Shown in pieces: positions 20,401 through 29,727 of a stretch of DNA of 64,000 bases. Numbering within the stretch: the stretch's first letter is position 1; each line of letters opens with the position of its first letter. The stretch lies in NCBI RefSeq assembly GCF_024703895.1, contig NZ_CP087968.1, forward strand, positions 682,001 to 746,000, written 5' to 3'. A program made the translations under genes and the position numbers. The stretch is from Nocardioides sp. B-3 (lineage in GTDB: Bacteria > Actinomycetota > Actinomycetes > Propionibacteriales > Nocardioidaceae). Below the pieces are notes generated by a model, which searched no databases, was not told the origin of the DNA, and worked only from the letters and a program-made list of their open reading frames with translations.

Positions 20401-20705
20401 ATGGCTGCGGGCGGGCATGACGGTGACTGCAGGTGACCCGCACTGGCTCCAGCTGGCCAAGACATCGCTGGCCGACGAGCTGGCGACTCAGATGCGGACC
20501 ATCACCGTGGACATCCCGGGACGCGACGCCCGCAGCGGCCGGTCCTGCGCAACGCGTGTCCGCATGGCTCGGGGCCCGGCCTGAGCCCGTTCGGCGGTAC
20601 CACGCGACACTGGCGGAGGTGCGTGCCGTCCCCGAGGTGGATCTGGCGATGCTCTCCGTCCTCGCCCAGCACCGGAGGGAGCTGGCGAGGTCTCGCACCG
20701 TCTAG
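17485..20705 (+). CDS. NAD-glutamate dehydrogenase (GDH2/GdhB type), N-terminally short
   Basis: Catabolic glutamate dehydrogenase of the large GDH2 family, converting glutamate to 2-oxoglutarate with NAD+. Signature blocks are [77 protein letters not shown] and [20 protein letters not shown]. The joined protein is about 1070 residues, whereas the usual family has about 1600; only some 110 residues precede the [18 protein letters not shown] region, so most N-terminal ACT-like domains are missing. At least six frame breaks occur (near 17815, 17930, 18470, 18700, 19260, 19910 and 20560). ATG 17485 is the assumed start; decay cannot be excluded. Confidence 0.75.
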
Positions 20706-20723
20706 CACCCCCAGCGGGTCGGG

Positions 20724-21486
20724 TCACCGCTCTGCCCCCGAGCCTCTGTGCGAGCGTATGGACCGTCCTGTCGAGGTGGTGGGTGAGGCCGTCCAGCAAG
20801 GCCTCGGATCGGTCCTCGACCGGATACGTCACGGCCACGGCGACGACCGGATACCCGCTGGCGTCCACGACGGCCCGAGCCAGAGACGACTGCCCGGCGG
20901 TGACCTCCCCTTCCTCGCTGGCGAAACCCTCGTGGCGCACGTCGCTCAACAGACGTCTCAGCTCGATCGGCGTCCGGGGGCCCGACGTTGTGCTCCCGCT
21001 CAATTCCTTCGCGCTCGGGTACAGCGCCCGCACCTGTGCCGGCGGCAGCTGGGCGAGCATGGCGCGTCCCGACGCCGTCGTGTGCGCCGGGAGCCGAACT
21101 CCAACGTCCGTGATCAGACGCGCCCGTCCCGGCGCTCGCTCCTCGATGACGTAGACGACCTCGCGTCCGTGCAGCACGGACAGGTGCGCGCTGTGCCCAC
21201 TGCGATCGGCAAGGTCGGCGAGCGGGCGGCGAGCCAGACGCTGCAAGGGCTCTCGGCGCATGTAGCCACTGGCCAGTTCGTAGGCCGCCAGCCCGAGACC
21301 GTAGACCTGCTGGTCCGGATAGTGGGTCACGTAGCCGGCATCCATCATGGTCTGGAGCAGGTGGTAGGTCGTCGAACGCGGCAGGGCGAGATCTCGAGCC
21401 ATCGACGCCGCGGCGACGGGCGTGGCCTGTCGTGCCAGATATGTCAGGAGCTGCAGCGTGTGGGCTCCCGCTGGGACCTGCGCCAA
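20724..21486 (-). CDS. IclR-family transcriptional regulator
   Basis: An N-terminal winged helix (HTLQLLTYLARQATPVAAAS and ALPRSTTYHLLQTMMDAGYV) precedes the IclR effector domain (SGHSAHLSVLHGREVVYVIE, then SGRAMLAQLPPAQVRALYPS). The start is TTG 21486 behind AGGAGG. The frame as sequenced runs on into the glutamate dehydrogenase gene on the other strand; a one-base slip at the G run near 20735 would give a natural stop at 20724, which I prefer. It is convergent with the dehydrogenase gene. The effector is unknown. Confidence 0.8.
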
Positions 21487-21535
21487 CGCCCCTCCTAGAT
21501 TGACGCTCGACGATGCTCGAACGGCGTGTACGTGG

Positions 21536-22190
21536 TTACCGGCGCCCGGCCTGTGGACCGAGGGTCGCGTAGGAGAAGTCGACCGGGTAGTCGTTCAGCT
21601 CAAGTGCGGCGCCCTCGGCAGCGTCCGCGTCGCGCTCGAGGATGGCTTTCAAGATGGCGACGTGCAGGTTGGCGCCGGCTTTTATCTCGGTGTCCACGTC
21701 GGTGACGTGGGTGAACCAGAACCGCCGAGACAGCCCTTGCAGGGGAGCCATCGCGTCCGCAAGGTACTCGTTGTGGGCCCCCTGCACGATCAGGTCGTGC
21801 GTGCCACGCACCGTCTCGGCGTACCCCTTGAGGTCGAAGCCGCCCTGCTCGAGCCGCCCGACCAGTGCCGCCATTTCGTCGCCATCGGCTCTGGCTGGAC
21901 CGCTCGCAGGCCAGACGCACCGCGAGCGATTCGAGGACACGTCGTAGCTCGAGCATGCGCAGCTGCGCCTCCACCGACGCGGACGGAATCAACACACCCT
22001 TGTTGGGATGGATCTCCACCATGCGGTTCCGCGAGAGCCGCTGAAGCGCCTCACGCACCGGCGTACGACCCAGCCCCGTCTTCTCCATCAGGAACGACTC
22101 CGACACCAGCGAGCCGGGATCGATCTCACCGAACACCACCATGCGCTCGATGTCGTGGTAGGCCTGCACGGCCTTGCCCATTTCGGTCAT
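21536..22190 (-). CDS. GntR-family transcriptional regulator, FCD subgroup
   Basis: The winged helix-turn-helix is GLGRTPVREALQRLSRNRMV followed by IHPNKGVLIPS; the C-terminal all-helical FCD domain has GTHDLIVQGAHNEYLADAMA and ANLHVAILKAILERD, with the metal-binding histidines. The frame breaks near 21900, in the domain linker. ATG 22190 begins MTEMGKAVQAYHDIERMV. It diverges from the NCS1 permease gene at 22384 and is the likely regulator of the permease and flavin reductase pair. Confidence 0.85.
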
Positions 22191-22383
22191 CGCCCTACGG
22201 CCTCCCCGGTTCGGCGATTCTACGGGTCCCGAGGAGCGTCCCCCGGCTGCGTACGGCAGAAGATTTCATCCGCCCCCTTGATATGCCACCGATATACTGG
22301 TTGCATACGGAGCCTACCGCTGAGACCCTGCTCACACGACCAGCCCGATCCACCCGGTGAGCGCCCAGACATGAGGGAACGCA
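22191..22383. promoter_or_regulatory. Divergent gntR/permease promoter region
   Basis: The 193-bp spacer has an AT-richer island at about 22278-22310 with GATATGCCACCGATATAC and GGTTGCATACGG, which fit a promoter and a GntR-type operator for the permease. The exact sites are inferred, not recognised. Confidence 0.4.
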
Positions 22384-23777
22384 ATGGCTACGAACTCCAG
22401 CATCGAACAACGCTCCATCGACCACATCCCGCTCGCAGAGCGTCACGGCTCCCCGCGCAGCCTGCTCTTCGTGTGGTTTGCAGCCAACACCTCGATCACC
22501 GCAGTGGTGACCGGCGCCCTCTTCGTGATCCCGGGCAACACCGCCCTGTGGTCGATCCCCGCGATCATCCTCGGCAACGTCGTGGGCGGCTTCTTCACTT
22601 CACTCCACTCCGCCCAAGGCCCCCGACTCGGCGTGCCGCAGATGATCCAGAGTCGCGCTCAGTTCGGCTACTTCGGCGCCATCCTCCCGCTTGTCCTCGC
22701 CCTGATGATCTTCCCGGGCTTCTACGCCACAGGCTCGGTCCTCGGTGGACAGGCGATGTCGCGCCTGTTCCACACCTCCCCCGAAGTGGGCTCGGTGCTG
22801 TTCGCGCTGATGTCCACCGTGCTGGCGATCTTCGGCTACCGCCACATCCACCGCTTCTCCCACCTCGCGGCGGTGCTCAGCGGAGTGGTGTTCACAGGCT
22901 TGTTCATCAAGATGCTGACCGAGCCCGCCGCGACCGACGCCCTCTCCGACAGCACCTTCGCAGTCGCCCCATTCATCCTCGGGATCTCGCTGGCAGCCTC
23001 GTGGCAGCTGACCTTCGGCCCCTACATCGCCGACTACTCCCGCTACCTTCCCGAGGACACCCCCAAGTCCGCCACCATCGGCTGGACATTCCTCGGCAGC
23101 GTCGTCGGCGCCTCGGCCGCGATGATCCCGGGCGCGCTTGCCGCTGCCCTCGGCGGCGTCGGGTTCCTTGGCAACCAGGGTCGGCTTCCCCGGCCGACCT
23201 CGGCGGCGTCTTCTCCGTGGTCGTGCTGCTCGCAGTCATCTGCGGCAAGCTGACCGGCAACACGCTCAGCTCCTACGGCGGCTACATGTCGGTGGCCACC
23301 ATCGTCACCAGCCTGACTCGCCAATCCCGCATCGAGCCGCGCCACCGAGTCATCTACATCGCCTTCATCTCCGCAGCCGCCACTGCGATCGCGTTGGCTG
23401 CCACCGACAACTTCCTCGCCTCGTTCACCGACTTCTTGCTCTTCCTGCTCTACTTCATGACCCCGTGGTCTGCAATCAACCCGGTGGACTACTACTGGGT
23501 CCGCAAGGAGCAGTACGACGTCGACGAACTCTTCAACCCCGACGGCATCTACGGCCGGTTCAACAAGGGCGCCATGCTCGCCTACGTCCTCGGCGTGCTG
23601 ATCCAGATCCCCTTCATGAACAGCACCTTCTACGTCGGTCCCGTCGCCGACTGGATGGGCGGCGCAGAGATCTCCCGGATCCTCGGCCTCGTCGTCGCCG
23701 GCGGCCTCTACTACGCCTTCACCGGCCGCGTCCGCAACGAGGTCGCTGCACGCCGCGTCCTAGCCACCCAGCGCTGA
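22384..23777 (+). CDS. NCS1-family cytosine/purine permease
   Basis: A nucleobase:cation symporter of about 465 residues and twelve helices. Family features include the N-terminal DHIPLAERHGSPRSLLFVWF and NTSITAVVTGALF, the central ASWQLTFGPYIADYSRYLPE and the late DFLLFLLYFMTPWSAINPVD followed by YYWVRK. The frame slips near 23170 and again by about 23215. A GAGGGA site precedes ATG 22384. The substrate may be a nucleobase, hydantoin or allantoin-like compound. The flavin reductase gene follows after 41 bp. Confidence 0.87.
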
Positions 23778-23818
23778 ACAGCTTGATCCCAGACCTCTTC
23801 CCAGCAAGGACCTCCGCC

Positions 23819-24474
23819 ATGAAGTACGACCCCGCCACCGAGAAGAGCCCGCTGCCCTTCTCCCCGTTCAAGAGCTGCACCGTCCCGCGCCCCATCGGGT
23901 GGTTGTCGAGCGTCTCCCCGGACGGCGTGGAGAACCCGGCGCCGTACAGCCAGTGGCAGAACCTCACCTTCGACCCCCCGATGGTGATGTTCTCCGCCAA
24001 CCAGTACCCCGACGGCCGCCGCAAGGACACCGTGCTCAACGCCGAGCAGACCGGCTGGTTCGTCTGGAACATGGCCACCTATGAGCTCCGCGAGGCGGTC
24101 AACACCAGCGCGATGGCGCTGCCGCCGGAGGAGAGCGAGTTCGACCGGGCCGGGATCACCAAGCGCTATGCCGACTGGCGCCGGTGCCGATGGTGGCCGA
24201 GAGCCCCGTCCACTTCGAATGCCGCTATCTCTCGACCCACCGGATGACCGGCGACTCCAACGTCGGCACCATCGACATCGTCTTCGCCAAGGTCGAACGC
24301 ATCCACATCGACGACACCGTCCTCACTCCCGACGGCAAGCTCGACATCCCCCGCATCAAGCCCATCGCCCGGATGGGCTACTACGACTACACCGTCGTCA
24401 GCGACACCTTCGAGATGCAGGTGCCCGGCGCCGACCGGGACGAGGCTTACGGCCTCGCCGGCCAACCCGCCTGA
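23819..24474 (+). CDS. Flavin reductase family protein
   Basis: This protein of about 217 residues belongs to the FMN-binding split-barrel flavin reductases (DIM6/NTAB group), with CTVPRPIGWLSSVSPDGVEN, then PAPYSQWQNLTFDPPMVMFS and a C-terminal IKPIARMGYYDYTVVSDTFE. The PRPIGWLSS motif marks the flavin site. The frame breaks once near 24178. It is downstream of the permease and probably forms an uptake and oxidation unit with it, though no partner monooxygenase is in the window. Confidence 0.83.
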
Positions 24475-24511
24475 CCGCTGCTCCCGACGCTCCCCGGGCG
24501 TTTCCCCAGCG

Positions 24512-24551
24512 ACCCGGGCACGAGGTCCTTCCCCCGACCCCGTGCCCGGGT
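24512..24551 (+). terminator. Hairpin after the flavin reductase gene
   Basis: ACCCGGGCACG at 24512-24522 pairs perfectly with CGTGCCCGGGT at 24541-24551 around an 18-base loop, 37 bp after the stop. There is no T run, so termination strength is uncertain. Confidence 0.5.
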
Positions 24552-24655
24552 TCACCACGTTTGCTCGCTTCCAAAGCAGCCAGATCGCGCCACGCCCGTC
24601 AGAGCCCGGATCTCCACGCATGTGCTCGGAGTTCCATCGGGCGGCCCGGGTCGAC

Positions 24656-24674
24656 TCAGACGTTGAAGCGGAAC
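24656..24674. repeat. attL: left 19-bp direct repeat
   Basis: TCAGACGTTGAAGCGGAAC matches the copy at 36715-36733 exactly; on the minus strand it reads FRFNV-stop like the ychF end. A GA pair also precedes the repeat by one base at both ends. It marks the left end of the integrated element. Confidence 0.75.
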
Positions 24675-25133
24675 GACTTCGCCGTAGATTGGGTGTTGGC
24701 GGTCATCGTTGGTGGATCCCGGAAAATGGCGTCTGACCTGCACAAACGCAACTCCGACACCGTTGGGCGTCGTTGGCTTCCACCGATCTCCGCTGAACTT
24801 CTTGCGGACTTTTTGCGGACTCTGGGCACCCGCGTGCTGGCAGATCGCGACCCTCGATCCGGAATGGGCCAAGGCGAAAGAGATCGAGCCGATCCTGCCT
24901 CGCCATTGCCGAGTTTCAAAGAACTGCAGGACGAGGCGCTACCGCCCTGAGAGAGCGACGGAGGGGTCGTCGGACGACGTTGGAGATCAATGAAACCGCA
25001 GGTCAGAGCCGCATTCGACGATTGGTCGCCGTTGGTCATCTCCGGCTGTTTCTGGACCTCGTGTTGCCCCAGTGTTGCCCCAGAGCCCAATCACGACCCG
25101 CGTGGCTATAGCAGATTCCGCTATAGTGCGAGC
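24675..25133. other. Non-coding left end of the element with repeated motifs
   Basis: I see no gene here. The stretch holds a TGACCTGC-type 17-bp motif at 24734-24750, two TGCGGACT motifs at 24803-24810 and 24814-24821 (11 bp apart), a tandem TGTTGCCCCAG near 25063-25085 and the operator of the next gene. The first two motifs recur next to the right end, as expected for integrase arm sites. Confidence 0.6.
25106..25126. promoter_or_regulatory. CTATAGC-N7-GCTATAG operator over the -10 box
   Basis: A perfect 7-bp inverted repeat with a 7-bp spacer. Its right arm forms the -10 hexamer TATAGT (25122-25127), which ends 6 bases before the ATG at 25134, so the transcript is probably leaderless and repressed by the XRE protein itself. 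Confidence 0.75.
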
Positions 25134-25652
25134 ATGACGAGTAGGAGTCACGTGCTGCGCGAGGTGATGCTCAAGACGAGCACCACGCAGTCTGGGCTGT
25201 CCCGGCTCAGCGGTGTGCGGCAACCGAGCATCAGCGGTTTCCTCTCCGGCAAGGTCGACCTCAGCGACGACCAGCTCGACCGTCTGCTCTCATGCATGGG
25301 TTTCCGTCTTGAGGTCGTACGACGCCCCGTCGTCCCCCAGTTGACTCGCTCCGAACGCCGCTCGTGGCAACTGCACCGGCGACTCTCCACGCTCCTGAAT
25401 CACCTGAGCTTCGAGGGGTGGCGGCCGACGCTCGAGCGCAACCCGGATCGCCTCAGCGACCGGGTCACGGGTCAGCCACACGAGCGGAATGTCGACCGCT
25501 GGCGGCAGTTGATCGAGCGCGGCGACCTCCCCGGCCTGCACCGTGTCCTGACCGGTCTCGACCGCGACTCGATCGAGATGCGCGAGGTGTCCCCCATGGG
25601 CGGCCTGTTGACCCGCGAGCAGCGCGACGAAGTCATGGCGGTGGCGGGCTGA
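25134..25652 (+). CDS. XRE-type helix-turn-helix protein, probable antitoxin
   Basis: This intact protein of 172 residues has an N-terminal Cro/CI helix-turn-helix (residues about 15-55, TQSGLSRLSGVRQPSISGFL) and a C-terminal helical part with RSWQLHRRLSTLLNHLSFEG and EMREVSPMGGLLTREQRD that may bind a partner. A perfect palindrome over the -10 box suggests autoregulation. Its TGA overlaps the ATG of the nucleotidyltransferase gene (TGATG). The layout is that of a toxin-antitoxin operon, antitoxin first, near the left end of the mobile element. Confidence 0.78.
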   Translation: MTSRSHVLREVMLKTSTTQSGLSRLSGVRQPSISGFLSGKVDLSDDQLDRLLSCMGFRLEVVRRPVVPQLTRSERRSWQLHRRLSTLLNHLSFEGWRPTLERNPDRLSDRVTGQPHERNVDRWRQLIERGDLPGLHRVLTGLDRDSIEMREVSPMGGLLTREQRDEVMAVAG

Positions 25653-26212
25653 TGCGACGAGACCAGCTGGAGCACGCGATCCGCGCGGCCTGCCAGATCA
25701 TCCACCAGTCCGAGGTCATCGTTGTCGGCTCGCAGGCCATCCTCGGCACGTACGACGAGTCACAGCTCCCCGCGGCCGCAACGATGTCCATCGAGGTCGA
25801 CATCCTGCCGATGGCCGAGACCAACGATGAGACCGCGCGACTGGCCGACCTGATCGAAGGCGTCGCGGGCGAGTTCTCGCCGTTCGAGGAACTCCACGGC
25901 TTCAGCATCGACGGCGTCGACCTCGAGACGGCTGTACTGCCCGATGGTTGGCGCGATCGCCCGGTCATGGTGCAGAACGCCAACACGGCGGCGCCGACTG
26001 GCGAGCGCTTCACGGGCTGGTGCCTCGACAAGGAGGACCTCTGCGTCGCGAAGCTGACCGCATTCCGCGAGAAGGACCGCAACTTCGTCGCTGCTCTACT
26101 CGAAGCCAACCTCGTGGACGCGGCCTTGATCGCAACGCGGTTAACGACGGTCCCACGTAGGCACCTCGCCGCCACCGAGCACGGACTCACCCGGCTCAAC
26201 TCGATGCGTTGA
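25652..26212 (+). CDS. Nucleotidyltransferase-fold protein (DUF6036/AbiEii-like), probable toxin
   Basis: An intact protein of 186 residues. VIVVGSQAILGTYDES followed by SIEVDILPM fits the nucleotidyltransferase pattern G-S...[DE]-h-[DE], and the later LDKEDLCVAKLTAFREKDRN resembles the helical part of AbiEii or DUF6036 proteins. Members of this fold act as toxins that modify tRNA or other targets when paired with a DNA-binding antitoxin; the target here is unknown. It overlaps the XRE gene by 1 bp. Its stop codon lies inside a third copy of the att core (26207-26221). Confidence 0.72.
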   Translation: MRRDQLEHAIRAACQIIHQSEVIVVGSQAILGTYDESQLPAAATMSIEVDILPMAETNDETARLADLIEGVAGEFSPFEELHGFSIDGVDLETAVLPDGWRDRPVMVQNANTAAPTGERFTGWCLDKEDLCVAKLTAFREKDRNFVAALLEANLVDAALIATRLTTVPRRHLAATEHGLTRLNSMR

Positions 26213-26221
26213 AGCGGAACG
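26207..26221. repeat. Third, internal copy of the att core
   Basis: CGTTGAAGCGGAACG is identical over 15 bp to 24661-24675 and over 13 bp to the ychF 3' end. It lies at the boundary between the toxin-antitoxin pair and the ABC exporter and may mark the junction of two elements. Confidence 0.5.
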
Positions 26222-26262
26222 TCCCCGCCGAGAGTTCGACCGTCGCTGACAACCGACCACGA

Positions 26263-29017
26263 ATGCTTGGCAAACTCGACCAAGACCGGCATGGTGCTCG
26301 CGTGGGCAATCGGGGGTGGACGCGCCGCATCACGTTGCGTGACGTGTCGATGTTGTGTGTCGTCGCGATCGGCGTCTGCTCGTTCGTGCTGTTGACGGGT
26401 TCTGCGCAGAGCGCGCGACTCGAAGTGACCCGTACGGTCGACGCCAACTACAGGTCGTCCTACGACATCCCGGTTCGTCCACAGGGATCACAGACAGCCA
26501 TCGAAGCGGCGCAAGGCACTGTCCGACCCAACTACCTATCGGGCATCTACGGCAGTATTTCCTCCAAGGAGGTCGCGCAGATCCGCAAGATCCCCGGCGT
26601 GGAGATCGCTGCACCCATCGCCATGGTTGGACAGGTCATCCAGAACGTGTGGGTACCCATTGACGTGACTCCGGACGTCGACCCGGTCGGCGAATCCTTG
26701 TTCCGGTTCTCGTCAGTTGGCAGCAACTCTGCCGGGTTGAACCAGTTCACTGGTCCGCAGGGATACACCTACGTGGCTGATGGCTTGAGTCAAGACTTCG
26801 GCGCCGGCAGCGAGATCCCAGTTACCCAGCGCATCCGGGGCGAGAATGTGCCGGTTTGCCGCGGTGACCCGGTTCGGCGCGTAGGGCCCTTCTCTGAAGA
26901 CGCCCGCTGGTTCCCTCAGTGCTGGGACCGCGAGTCGGGGTTGGCCGGATCCGTTTGGCCGGAGGGACGCAGCAAGTTTGTCGTCAGGCTCCCTATCCGG
27001 TTCCCTGTGACGGTTGCGGCAATCGATCCGGAAGCCGAAGCAGCTCTCACGGGCCTTGACGACGCCATCGTGCGCGGTAGCTATCTCACCGATGAGTCCG
27101 GTCCTGAGCCAGATGACACTGGCATGAGCGGGCCAACCATCCCCGTGCTCTACTCCACGCAGTCCTACGTTCGAGAGGTCATGCAGGTCCGGTGGACACA
27201 CTCGGACGACGCACGATCGAGCAACTGAAGAAGGGCCTCATGAGGGAAGATGCGAGACAGCTGTTGCTCCAAGCACCCACCGTTCGCGCCCACGGTCGAA
27301 AGATCGAACTAAACAAGGCATTGGCAAGTTGGGCAAACGGCGGAGAGGTGCTCCCTCGGGCCTTCTACGAGGCTGGCCGGGTCGAATACCAAGGCTCCTC
27401 GGCGTCGGTCGCCTTGCAAGCGGTCAATCAGAAGGTCGACAACGGAATCTGGACCTCTGGTGTTTTCCTAGGTGAGCCCTACGCCCCGGTCCCCCGGTCG
27501 GCCACCAGTCCGGGGGTTTCGCGAACTCTCGGCCGCACCGGGGATGGCCCCCGAGAAGTTGCCGATGCTGTCCGTGCGAGGGACGTTCGATCCTGCGAAC
27601 TTGCTCCAAGGAACGACGCTGGGCAAGGTGCCGCTGGAGACATATCAGTCACCAGCGGTCGAGGCTGGGGACACGCGCACCCGCGAGGCACTGGGCGGTG
27701 AGGATCTTTACCCCGGATCCAACCCGGCCGGCTACCTGCAGAACCCGCCTCTCATGTTGACTACTCTTTCCTCGCTTCCTGCCATCACGGCGCAAGGTGT
27801 CTACGGCTGGTCCGATCCCCAAGCCAAGAGCGAGAAGCCCATCAGCGTCGTCAGGATCCGCGTGGCGGATGTCACCGGAGCAGACGAACTAAGCCGCGAG
27901 CGCGTCCGTGTGGTCGCCCAAGCCATCAAGGCCGCAACTGGCCTCGACGTCGACATCACCATTGGTTCGTCCCCCGCCCCCACCTCGATCCAACTAGAGA
28001 CCGACTCAGGCGACATCACCGTTGTAGAGAACTGGGTCGAGAAGGGCGTCGCAGAACGCATCGTGAACGCTGTCGACAAAAAGAGTCTCGGACTGTTCGT
28101 ATTGATCCTCCTCACCACTGGCTTGTCAGTCGGCATCTCGGCAAACGCTTCCGTGCGGGCTCGACAACGGGAACTGGCGGTCTTGGCTTGCCCGGGTTGG
28201 CGCCCCAGCACCTTGTACAGATCCGTGCTCCTGCGGCTCCTCACTATTGGCGCGATTGCAGGCATGGTCGGCGCCGCGGCCAGCTGGCCCCTCGGGTTCC
28301 TGTTTGACACCCCGGTGTCCCGGACACGCGCGGCACTGGCCATCCCAGCCGCCGGCGCGCTGATGTTGCTCGTCGGCATCTGGCCAGCCCTGACCGCAGC
28401 ACGGTCCACCCCTGCAACGACCATCCGCAACGTCGCGCGCCCCCCACGCCGTGCCCGTCCGCTCAAGGGCCCTGCCTCGCTCGGCATCGCGTATCTGCTG
28501 CGCAGACCGAGCCGTCCCCTGACAGCAAGCCTCGCCCCGGCCGTCGGCGTCGCCTCCGTGGTGGTGCTCGTCGGCATCAGTATCGGATTCAGTGGCACCG
28601 TCGTCGGCAACCTGCTGGGCAACGCCGTCGCCCTTCAAGTCAGGTCCGCCGACCTCACCGCGGGCTTCATACTCTGCACGATCGGCATCATCGCTGTCCT
28701 CGACGTCCTGATCCTCGACGTCAAGGAACAGGCGTCCGGCTACGCATCACTGCAGGCATCAGGATGGCGAGATGACGCCGTCGTCCGGCTAGTCATGGCA
28801 CAGGCAGTCATCATCTCAAGCCTCGGCGCTGCCCTCGGCGCGCTTCTCGGCCTGACCATCCTCAACTCGCTCGTCGGCATCTCCGCACAACTCCTGACCC
28901 TGACCGCCGCGATCACCGCAGCCCGGATCCTCGTCGGGGCGCTCGTTTCCACCGTCCCAGCCTCGGATCGCGATCCATCTCAACACCGCCCGCATACTCG
29001 CCGAGGAGGAACTGTGA
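26263..29017 (+). CDS. FtsX/MacB-like ABC transporter permease
   Basis: About 915 residues after joining pieces: an N-terminal helix (VSMLCVVAIGVCSFVLLTGS), a large extracytoplasmic domain of about 550 residues, then helices such as KKSLGLFVLILLTTGLSVGI and ADLTAGFILCTIGIIAVLDV typical of FtsX permeases (VRARQRELAVLACPGWRP is the cytoplasmic coupling loop). Frame breaks fall near 27195, 27490 and 28965; with the last corrected the protein ends [11 protein letters not shown] with the stop overlapping the ATPase GTG. The start is uncertain: ATG 26263 is used, TTG 26209 is possible. The substrate is unknown. The base composition is lower in GC than the chromosome. Confidence 0.75.
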
Positions 29018-29727
29018 CCGTGACTGAAGTCCAGATCGGAACCGATGGTCCTGCAGTGTCCCTGCGAGGTGTCACCAAGGAATACCGACTGGGTGACGGG
29101 TCGACTCTTCGCGCCGCCGACGCCATCACGCACGACATTCCATCCGGCGTCATCACCACCTTCATGGGTGCGTCTGGTTCTGGAAAGTCGACACTGTTGC
29201 ACCTCATCGGAAGCATCGACACCCCCGACAGCGGCAGCATCACGGTTGCAGGTACCGAACTGTCTCGCCTGAACCGAAAGCAACGCGCCGACTACCGATC
29301 ACGCATCGGATTCATCTTCCAGCGCTATCACCTGCTGCCCGCCCTGACCGCTCTCGACAACGTCCTAGCGCCGCTGGCAGCGAGAAAGGTGAACTTCGAC
29401 AAGCACGACCGAGCCCGAGACCTCTTGTCGATGGTCGGACTCAAGGGGCGCGAAGACTCCCTACCGTCTCAATTGTCCGGCGGACAACAACAACGCTGAG
29501 CGATCGCCCGCGCACTCGTCAACGAGCCCCACATCTTGCTGGCAGACGAACCCACCGGCAACCTCGACTCACAAACAGCCAAAGAAATCCTCGAGCTCAT
29601 TACGGAGCTGCAACAACGCCTCGGCGGCACCGTCATCATCGCCACACACGACGCCAGTATCGCGGCGAGCGCCCACAACTGCTTGACCATCGTCGACGGC
29701 AGGATCCATCAAGGCATCCCGGCCTGA
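29014..29727 (+). CDS. ABC transporter ATP-binding protein (MacB/LolD type) with internal stop
   Basis: About 237 residues. Walker A is GASGSGKST, the signature is LSGGQQQR, Walker B is [10 protein letters not shown] and the H-loop is IIATHD, as in LolD/MacB ATPases that pair with FtsX-type permeases. An in-frame TGA at 29497-29499 follows QQQR directly, where an amino acid before AIARAL is expected; a single CGA-to-TGA change would explain it. The reading frame is otherwise open on both sides, unlike the indels elsewhere. The start is GTG 29014 behind GAGGAGG. If real, the exporter is inactive or depends on readthrough. Confidence 0.75.

Noticed and set aside
24656..25090. 144-codon minus-strand frame ending FRFNV
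   Set aside because: The ending merely reflects the ychF-derived att repeat; the rest has no protein-like pattern and crosses the motif-rich non-coding end.
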